From: a bacterium BMS3Bbin13
GTDB taxonomy: Bacteria; Pseudomonadota; Gammaproteobacteria; 21-64-14
Assembly (NCBI GenBank): GCA_002897735.1
Contig: BDTW01000048.1
Coordinates: forward strand, 1 to 62,335
Direction: 5' to 3'
Length of the DNA stretch: 62,335 nt
Both the position numbers and the translations under genes were made by a program. Each line of letters opens with the position of its first letter. Position 1 is the first letter of the stretch. Below, piece by piece: positions 56,076 through 62,335 of this stretch. The notes beneath the pieces are model-generated. The model searched no databases, was not told where the DNA came from, and was given only the letters and a program-made list of their open reading frames with translations.

Positions 56076-57289
56076 GGTTCTCTCCCGGTGCCCGTCCCGG
56101 AGGTCGATGCGTCCCTGATCCGGCGCAGGCGGGGTTTGAGATCGAGATCCCAGATCGAGAGGACACGGCCGCGCAGCGATGGACTATACGAATACGCCGT
56201 GATCAAGGGGTCGGCGGTCGTCGACCAGCGGAGTTTGTACGCGTTCTCTCCGGGGCCCATATAGTAGCGTGACAGTCCGGCACCGAACAGCGCCTCCAGG
56301 ATCTTCCAGTTCAGATAGGTGCCCGGCGAGAGTTGTGCGCGGGCCTCGTCGAAGTCGGCGCGCAGGGCGTGAACCGTACCGTCGTGAATGAGCTGGTACT
56401 CCATCGCTACGGGTTCCTCGGAGAGATACAGGATCCAGATCGAGAGCCAGCCGCGATCCAGGGCCGTTGCGGAGAGCCTCCGGATGAATGCACCGGGACC
56501 CGGGTGATCGAGGCTGAACGGGGTGCGGCCTTTCCAACTGCGTGCGGAGATGCGGGTGATCGCATCGAGCACCGTCGGCAGGCGATGATCGTCGGAGCGG
56601 CTCGATCGGAACCATTCGACGCGGACTTCTCCGGCTCGGCGCAGGCGGCCGGCTGCGAGGTTGTTGCCTTTTTTCATGCGTCGGCTGCGGCTTGCGTAGA
56701 ATGCGTCCCAGGTGCCGTCGAGATCGACGTAGGGGTTCGTTCCGCCGGAGCGGGCCAGGGAGCGAATACGATGTGCGGACAGGGCTTCCGTGAGGGACGC
56801 CGCGGTGGGGGAACTCCGGGCGAGATAGCGCAGGATCATGACCTCCCACGCCGGGGCGTTCCGTGCCAGATAGGCCGCCACCGCCCGCAGACAGGCCGAT
56901 CGGTCCGGATCGCGGCAGATGAGATCGCAGTACTGCGTGTCCGGCACCGACAGAAACTCGAGCCGCCGGGCACCCGAATGCGCGCGCGGCGGGTGGCGCA
57001 GCAGCAATGGGAAGAAGCCGACGGTCCGGTCCGTGTTCCGTATTCGCAGGACATGCAGATCCGAGTCCAGCCCCGCCCATTCCCACGCGGCCTGGAACCA
57101 CTCGTGGAACAGGAATACCCGGGGACGGCGCATGGCCGACGCCAGGCGATTCCACGGTTCGCGCAGTTCCGCGAACCCGGACGGATCACGGATGCAATCG
57201 ACCCCGAGCCGTTCGTGGACCGGCATGCATCGACTCGCGTCTGAGACGGCGTGGCCGCCGCGTGCGGGAACGCCCCGCACCGCGGCCAT
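56072..57289 (-). CDS. FemAB/GNAT-fold acyltransferase, XrtA-associated type
   Basis: The 405-residue protein has a GNAT-type core of the CelD/FemAB kind: FLFHEWFQAAWEWAG, LEFLSVPDTQYCD, and near the end AMEYQLIHDGTVHALRADFD followed by GTYLNWKILEALFGAGLSRY. Such proteins (TIGR03019 type) probably add an amino-acyl or acetyl group to the glycan. It is translated just before the amidotransferase, from which it may take a product. Start is uncertain: ATG 57289 or ATG 57226 (MPVHERLG); neither has a strong ribosome site. Confidence 0.85.
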   Translation of the reverse strand: MAAVRGVPARGGHAVSDASRCMPVHERLGVDCIRDPSGFAELREPWNRLASAMRRPRVFLFHEWFQAAWEWAGLDSDLHVLRIRNTDRTVGFFPLLLRHPPRAHSGARRLEFLSVPDTQYCDLICRDPDRSACLRAVAAYLARNAPAWEVMILRYLARSSPTAASLTEALSAHRIRSLARSGGTNPYVDLDGTWDAFYASRSRRMKKGNNLAAGRLRRAGEVRVEWFRSSRSDDHRLPTVLDAITRISARSWKGRTPFSLDHPGPGAFIRRLSATALDRGWLSIWILYLSEEPVAMEYQLIHDGTVHALRADFDEARAQLSPGTYLNWKILEALFGAGLSRYYMGPGENAYKLRWSTTADPLITAYSYSPSLRGRVLSIWDLDLKPRLRRIRDASTSGTGTGREP

Positions 57290-57481
57290 AGTCGAGGCCC
57301 GGATTATGCCGGCGGTGCGTACCCCCCTGTGTCGCTATGATACCAGCTTTGCTTTTGCCCGGAATGCCCGCGGACGCGGGGTCGTCGAAGTGGATGGCCG
57401 TTCCTTCCATGCAGGGCCGAAGGCGCCGCGCGCCATGGCGCCGTTCGCCGGGCGGTATCGCGACTGCGCGGGGTGCGTGTT

Positions 57482-58480
57482 ATGAGTCTGCAAGACCCGG
57501 TGATTCTGTTGGTCGGGATGCCGCGCTCGGGGACGACCTGGATCGGGAAGATCTTCGACAGCCATCCGGATACGCTGTATCGGCACGAACCCGACAGCGC
57601 CGAGCCCATCCCGGAACTCCCGGTGACGCCCGCCGTGGACGATTGGCAACGATATCGTCGGTCGGTCCGGGCGTTCGCCGCCCGGCTTCCCGATATGCGA
57701 TCCACCAAGGTTGCGGGTTCGCTCCCGGTGTTTGCGAAGAGCTATCGGTCGCCGTTCGCCGAGTACGCGCAGCGAGCGGCAATCGTGTCGGCCAAGCTCG
57801 CGGCCAGGGCGTTCGGGGAATGCGGGGTTCCACGATTCGTGCGCTACGAGCGCGTCCCGCAGTTGCGTGTCGTCTGGAAGTCCATCGAGTCCACCGGACG
57901 GCTCGGAGTCCTGGTGCGTTCGATTACGACGCGCTCGATCCTGATCCTGCGCCACCCATGCGGCTATGTGGCTTCGGTGTTGCGTGGGGCGGCGCAGGGG
58001 AAATTCGCCGACGCCGCCGCCGGCAGCGAGGACTACGATATCTTCGAAATGCTGATGGATACGCCTCCGGGGCGTGCGTGCGGGATGAGCATGGCGGCGC
58101 TGCGTGCCGCGGACCCGGTGGAACGGTTGGCGTGGCGGTGGCGGTTGTTCAACGACAAGGCGCTCGCGGAGATCCGGGGGCGCGAGGATGTATTGGTGCT
58201 CCGGTACGAGGACCTGTGCGCGGCGCCGATGGAGCAGGCCGGGCGCCTGTTCCGTTTTGCCGGACTGGGCTGGTCTCCCAAAACCGAGCGGTTCCTCATG
58301 GCGAGCACGTCGGCCACTCGGTCCGGTTACTACTCGGTGTTCAAGAATCCGGTGGAGGCGGCATGGGGGTGGCGCCGTCGACTTCCAGATCGCTCGATTG
58401 ACAGGATCCTGGCCATTGCTACGGAGACCGGTCCCGCGGGGCGGATGTTTCTGAAGCCGTATTCTTGTCCGGCTGCGTAG
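57482..58480 (+). CDS. PAPS-dependent sulfotransferase
   Basis: The 332-residue protein has the 5'-phosphosulfate loop in ILLVGMPRSGTTWIGKIFDS near the N-terminus and a 3'-phosphate-binding segment ILILRHPCGYVASVLRG. LRYEDLCAAPMEQAGRLFRF is typical of sulfotransferase family 3. It would move sulfate from PAPS to a carbohydrate. The start is ATG 57482 (GTG 57473 possible). Its last 62 bp overlap the convergent TPR gene. Confidence 0.88.
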   Translation: MSLQDPVILLVGMPRSGTTWIGKIFDSHPDTLYRHEPDSAEPIPELPVTPAVDDWQRYRRSVRAFAARLPDMRSTKVAGSLPVFAKSYRSPFAEYAQRAAIVSAKLAARAFGECGVPRFVRYERVPQLRVVWKSIESTGRLGVLVRSITTRSILILRHPCGYVASVLRGAAQGKFADAAAGSEDYDIFEMLMDTPPGRACGMSMAALRAADPVERLAWRWRLFNDKALAEIRGREDVLVLRYEDLCAAPMEQAGRLFRFAGLGWSPKTERFLMASTSATRSGYYSVFKNPVEAAWGWRRRLPDRSIDRILAIATETGPAGRMFLKPYSCPAA

Positions 58481-59102
58481 CAACAGGTTCCCACTTGCCG
58501 AGTTTTCGAAGCTTCTCTTGGAGTCCCGGCAGCGGATATCCCAGCCTGTATGCGATATGGGCGTGTTTGTTGGCCAGGGTGTAATCATGAAGCGCCAGAT
58601 AGGCGAGGCCGAGGTCGTAGTGCGTCTCTGCCGAGGTAGGATCGAGCCGTAGCGCCTCCCCGTATCGTGCAACCGCTTGTTTGAGCTTGCCGATCCGATG
58701 GAGAAATACCCCGTAGGCAGTATATGTCCGCGATCGGTTGGGGAACAAACGAATCGCGGATTGGAAGTAAGGTATGGCTTCTTCTGGATTTCCCGTTTTG
58801 ATTGCCAGTTCCCCCATGAGCAGCAGCGCCTTCGGATCATTCGGGAAAGACGTAAGAATGAATTGGAAGTCCTGCTTGGCGTAGTGGTACGCCCTTCGTT
58901 CCATTTTTTCGGTCCCCGGCTTGATGTGATAGCGTTCGACCATCTCAAGCAGGTGGCGCGTCCGAGCATCGGTGGAATAGTAATCATGCGGCCGGCGCCA
59001 CCACCGGACCTCGGCGGCGGGAAGGTTCGGGGATATCAGGATGGGTAACAGGACGGCCAGTATGGCGACTGAACGGTGCATCCAAGGGGGCGACGCGGAC
59101 AT
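58419..59102 (-). CDS. Secreted TPR-repeat protein
   Basis: The 227-residue protein has a signal peptide (VAILAVLLPILISPNLPAAE) and then three to four TPR units (FPNDPKALLLMGELAIKTGN; AIPYFQSAIRLFPNRSRTYT; YGEALRLDPTSAETHYDLGL). TPR lipoproteins of this kind often scaffold polysaccharide export in the periplasm. It reads towards the sulfotransferase and overlaps it. Codon use is less GC-biased than in neighbours. Confidence 0.82.
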   Translation of the reverse strand: MSASPPWMHRSVAILAVLLPILISPNLPAAEVRWWRRPHDYYSTDARTRHLLEMVERYHIKPGTEKMERRAYHYAKQDFQFILTSFPNDPKALLLMGELAIKTGNPEEAIPYFQSAIRLFPNRSRTYTAYGVFLHRIGKLKQAVARYGEALRLDPTSAETHYDLGLAYLALHDYTLANKHAHIAYRLGYPLPGLQEKLRKLGKWEPVATQPDKNTASETSAPRDRSP

Positions 59103-59312
59103 AATCGAGGTTCCTCACTTTAAGACAGAGAGGCCGAAGAGGGCGTGGAACCACTTATCCGAGTACCATAACGCGTCCGGCAAATGCCGTAAAGAGGCGG
59201 GTTCCGTGGGCGGAACCGGAGACGGGCGGATCGGTTCGGAACAGGCGGTGGTTTTCCTGTCACGTCGATCCATTGCGCAATACCGTGCCGCGGCGGGATC
59301 GGCAAGGCGGGT

Positions 59313-60551
59313 GTGAAAGTGGGTGTTCGAGGATTGCGCATAGCGCTGGTTGGACCTCTACCTCCGCCTGCCGGCGGAATGGCCAATCAGACGCGGCAGT
59401 TGGCCGGTTTGTTGCGAGCGGAGGGGTGTTCGGTGGAGTTGGTCCGCCAGAACCGGCCGTATGTCCCCGCGTGGATCGGAGCCTTCCCCCGGGTGCGGGC
59501 GCTGGCCCGGTTGCTGTCCTATCTGCGGAGTTTGTGGGGCGCGGCCGGTAGGGTGGAGGTTGTTCATGTCATGGCGAATTCCGGCTGGTCATGGCACCTA
59601 TTCGCCGCGCCGGCTATCGTGATCGGACGGCTTCGGGGCGCGGCCGTGGTGGTCAATTACCGTGGCGGCCGGGCGGAGCAGTTCTTCGACCGTTCGTATT
59701 GGCTGGTGGCGCCCGTCCTACGGCTGGCGGGTGCAGTCGTCGTGCCGTCCGGTTTTCTTCACGAGGTATTCCGAAGGCGGGGGGTGTCCGCGCAGGTGGT
59801 TCCCAACATAGTCGATTGCGCACGTTTCCGGTTGGGTGCGGAGGTCGCGGATGCCCCGGTCGGAGAGACGCGGGGCGCGCACCTTATCGTGGCCCGAAAT
59901 TTGGAATCCATCTATGACAACGCAACCGCGGTGCGCGCATTCCGCATTGTAAAGGACCATGTCCCGGATGCGCGGATGACCATTGCCGGAACGGGGCCGG
60001 AAGAAGCCGAATTGGAAGTGTTGGTCGAGAGCCTCGAGTTGTCCGGCTCGGTAACCTTTGTCGGGCGCGTGGACAATGATCGGATGCCGGAGCTTTACCG
60101 GTCGGCGGATGTGGCGATCAACCCGAGCCTCATAGACAATATGCCGAACTCGGTTCTGGAGGCCCTGGCGTCCGGTGTCCCCGTGGTAAGCACCGACGTC
60201 GGCGGTGTTCCGTACCTGGTGAAACACGACCGGACGGCACTGCTGGTTCCGCCGTGCGCGCCGGAGCGGATGGCGCATGCCGTGCTTCGGCTTGTCCGGG
60301 AGCGCGGGCTGGCGGAGCGATTGTCGGAAGCGGGGAGGCGCTTGGCCGAGGAATACACTTGGGAACGGTCGCGCGAAAAGCTTTTTACGGTCTACACGCA
60401 GGTGTTGGAGGAGGCGGGTTCCAAGTCGGCGGCATACGGCACATGCACCCACCGGCGCGTTTCGCCCCGCCGGTCTTCGCAGCCCGACAATAGCCGCCGG
60501 GCCGGATCCCCCGATCCGAAGCGCAAAAAACGGCGTGGTGATTCCGAGTGA
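59313..60551 (+). CDS. Glycosyltransferase family 4 (GT-B)
   Basis: The 412-residue protein has an N-terminal LRIALVGPLPPPAGGMANQT, a donor-binding C-domain with ARMTIAGTGPEEAEL, SVTFVGRVDNDRMPELYRSA and the family E-x7-E region NSVLEALASGVPVVSTDVGG. It would add a hexose to the lipid-linked unit. The start is GTG 59313 with AAGGCGGG upstream. The last 35 residues are Arg/Ser-rich and not conserved in the family. Confidence 0.9.
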   Translation: MKVGVRGLRIALVGPLPPPAGGMANQTRQLAGLLRAEGCSVELVRQNRPYVPAWIGAFPRVRALARLLSYLRSLWGAAGRVEVVHVMANSGWSWHLFAAPAIVIGRLRGAAVVVNYRGGRAEQFFDRSYWLVAPVLRLAGAVVVPSGFLHEVFRRRGVSAQVVPNIVDCARFRLGAEVADAPVGETRGAHLIVARNLESIYDNATAVRAFRIVKDHVPDARMTIAGTGPEEAELEVLVESLELSGSVTFVGRVDNDRMPELYRSADVAINPSLIDNMPNSVLEALASGVPVVSTDVGGVPYLVKHDRTALLVPPCAPERMAHAVLRLVRERGLAERLSEAGRRLAEEYTWERSREKLFTVYTQVLEEAGSKSAAYGTCTHRRVSPRRSSQPDNSRRAGSPDPKRKKRRGDSE

Positions 60552-60801
60552 GGGAATTCGGGTAAGCGCCGGTGGATCACCCCCACGGCGGTTTGGGGAC
60601 TCCCTTTCCCGTCCCCTCCGGCCCCGGCGCACCTCGCGTCCACCCACCAAACTGCTAAATTGGTCACAGAAGACCGGTTGTATCCCTCAATATACTTCCG
60701 ATTACGTTTCCCGCGGTCTTGCTGGAAGGGTCCAATTGGAGTTTTCGCTGCGGGGTGGGAGTGCCGCGTTGGGCTAACAGGGGCGGCGTTAAGGGGGTGA
60801 G

Positions 60802-62335
60802 ATGCGTAGATTCCACATGACTCTGTTTTTACTCGCCTTGGTCGGTGCGAGCGCCCTACCCGTACGGGCGAACCCTATCGACACTCTCCCACCGGGGCAC
60901 TGGTATAAGGTTCCGAGTTCGCACCTCCAAGATGTAGCGCTGCAGCCGGTGGACTTTCAACTGCACAACATCATAGAGGCCTGGAGCGGTGGCGCTTTCG
61001 ACACGAAGCGTCATCGGCTCATAGTATGGGGCGGTGGGCACGGTGACTATTGGGGGAACGAAATCTATGTATTCGATGTGAACGTCCTTAAATGGCAGCG
61101 ACTCAACGATCCTTATTTGCCTGCAAAGAGCTACGATTGGGGGACGGGCGCTCCTATTAATCCCGATGGCACGCCCGCTTCGAGACACACTTACGATGGG
61201 CTCGTATATCTCCCCGTTCAGGATCGATTCTGGATGAATGGCGGATCGATTTGGCGCAGCGGCAGGGGTTCCCGCCACACTGCGGAGTTTAATTTTGATA
61301 CCGGGAAATGGGAGTATAAGGCGGATGCGCCACACGGGAGCATCGGTGTCAGTACGGCCTATGATCCGGTCACCGGTCATATATTCGAGCGGTGGTGCGG
61401 CTGGATTATGGAGTATGACCCGGTTGCCGATACGTGGGCGACGCGTGGGCAGGCTTCCTGCCACGGCAGCATGGTCGGGGAAATTGATCCCGTGAACCGA
61501 AAGTTCGTGGTGTTGGGCGGCGGAACGGCTTTTGTCTATACGCTAACGTCTCGGGGTTCCATGAGACGGAAGGATCTGGGCGCGGTGGGGGATGGAGCGT
61601 CGGTGATGATGAACGCCTCGGCTCCGGGTCTTGCGTACGATCCGGCGATCAAGAGGATCGTAGGCTGGGCCGGGGGGGCGGATGTCTATACGCTGGACCT
61701 CTCTACTTCACCGCCCCGCTGGAACCGTATTCCGGCCGCCGCGGGCAATACAGTCACGCCGACGCCGCCCGCGCACAACGGCACCTATGGCCGGTGGCAG
61801 TATGTCCCTTCCAAGAACGCCTTCATCCTGGTGAACGGCGTCGATCAGGATGTGTATTTCTACAAACTGCCCTCGGCCCTGGCCCCAACCGCGACCTCCG
61901 GCCCGCCTGCGCCGGTAGCGAGTTTAAGTTTGGGTGTAGACAAGGGGACGGTGGTTTCCGGGAGCGGTGTACGGCTGACGTGGAGCGGAGGGAACGTGAG
62001 TCGATGCACGGCCTCGGGCGGGTGGAGCGGGGCGAAGGCGGTGAGTGGGAGCGAGGGAGTGGGGCCGCTGAGCGCGGATAGGGTTTTCACGCTGACATGC
62101 AGCGGGAGCTCGGGGAGTGTGGCGCGTTCGGTGGCGGTGTCGGTGACGCCGGCGCCGAGCACATCGTCGCCGCCGAGCACATCGTCAGCGCCGAGTGCAT
62201 CTCCGCCGGCGTCACCGGCGGGCGGGGGTGTGTCGGGTCCTGCGAAGCCGGTACTGAGTTCGCCGGGTTCGGGGGTGGGGGTGAGGGTGCGGATTGCGGG
62301 AGCGGCGTTCAGCGACACGGATGCGGGCGCGACGT
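60802..62335 (+). CDS. Secreted beta-propeller-like protein with Ig-like tail (3' end outside the window)
   Basis: The frame runs from ATG 60802 (AAGGGGGTGAG before it) to the right edge without a stop, about 511 residues. It has a signal peptide (FLLALVGASALPVRANP) and kelch-like blades with repeating Gly-Gly and Trp (RLIVWGGGHGDYWGNEIYVF; RFWMNGGSIWRSG; KFVVLGGGTAFVYTL). An Ig-like domain (about 375-450; VRLTWSGGNVSRCTASGGW) and a Ser/Pro/Thr-rich linker follow. It probably lies outside the cell; a PEP-CTERM tail beyond the edge is possible. The function is unknown. Confidence 0.8.
   Translation, partial: MRRFHMTLFLLALVGASALPVRANPIDTLPPGHWYKVPSSHLQDVALQPVDFQLHNIIEAWSGGAFDTKRHRLIVWGGGHGDYWGNEIYVFDVNVLKWQRLNDPYLPAKSYDWGTGAPINPDGTPASRHTYDGLVYLPVQDRFWMNGGSIWRSGRGSRHTAEFNFDTGKWEYKADAPHGSIGVSTAYDPVTGHIFERWCGWIMEYDPVADTWATRGQASCHGSMVGEIDPVNRKFVVLGGGTAFVYTLTSRGSMRRKDLGAVGDGASVMMNASAPGLAYDPAIKRIVGWAGGADVYTLDLSTSPPRWNRIPAAAGNTVTPTPPAHNGTYGRWQYVPSKNAFILVNGVDQDVYFYKLPSALAPTATSGPPAPVASLSLGVDKGTVVSGSGVRLTWSGGNVSRCTASGGWSGAKAVSGSEGVGPLSADRVFTLTCSGSSGSVARSVAVSVTPAPSTSSPPSTSSAPSASPPASPAGGGVSGPAKPVLSSPGSGVGVRVRIAGAAFSDTDAGAT

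Noticed and set aside
59285-59303. A sigma-54-like site for the TPR gene
   Set aside because: The GG-to-GC spacing is 9 bp instead of 10, which is normally inactive.

Overview
This window comes from the chromosome of a GC-rich gammaproteobacterium. The order thrS-infC-rpmI-rplT-pheS-pheT-ihfA-merR-tRNA-Pro, the Pseudomonas-like block ycgR-flgN-flgM-flgA / cheV-cheR-flgBCDEFGHIJKL, and the exosortase A (XrtA)/PEP-CTERM exopolysaccharide locus fit a Chromatiales- or Ectothiorhodospiraceae-like bacterium. No rRNA or diagnostic marker is present, so genus is not claimed.

Layout. 1-2.6 kb: remains of an integrative element next to tRNA-Ala(CGC). It holds a plasmid-primase/mobilisation-like fragment open at the left edge, a lower-GC lipoprotein gene, and a tyrosine recombinase that has lost its N-terminal half at a perfect 21-bp-stem hairpin. 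2.7-19.2 kb: flagellar and chemotaxis genes. The leftward set is mcp(CZB)-flgA-flgM-flgN-ycgR and the rightward set is cheV, cheR, flgB to flgL. Readable promoters are sigma-28 for flgM and cheV and sigma-54 for mcp-flgA and flgB. 19.2-20.3 kb: a VapBC-type pair and a 212-bp element bounded by perfect 26-bp inverted repeats. 20.3-29.3 kb: tRNA-Val(GAC), the thrS to ihfA translation cluster (infC starts on AUC), a MerR regulator and tRNA-Pro(GGG). pheS and pheT, normally adjacent, are split by about 1 kb of ten tandem 101-102 bp units made of paired REP-type hairpins. 29.3-36 kb: tandem REP-type repeats, a GH100 invertase-like glycosidase, and the spoVR-yeaH-prkA stress operon with a sigma-54-like site far upstream. 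36-38.7 kb: a patatin-like phospholipase, a small basic protein and more palindromic repeats.

38.7-62.3 kb is the XrtA/PEP-CTERM region. A PEP-CTERM protein gene with a sigma-54 promoter faces an exopolysaccharide operon: export lipoprotein, chain-length protein, tyrosine autokinase, outer-membrane beta-barrel, polysaccharide deacetylase, exosortase A fused to EpsI, CapK-like adenylating enzyme, flippase, O-ligase/polymerase, methyltransferase and a second deacetylase. It is followed by a divergent amidotransferase/GNAT pair, a sulfotransferase, a TPR protein, a GT4 glycosyltransferase and a secreted beta-propeller-like protein cut by the right edge. Together they look like machinery that makes, decorates and exports a polysaccharide and sorts PEP-CTERM proteins at the envelope.

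The most unusual signals are the REP-pair array inside pheST, several distinct families of hairpin repeats, four readable sigma-54 sites joining motility, stress and envelope sorting, and an amidotransferase whose glutaminase half lacks the usual N-terminal Cys.
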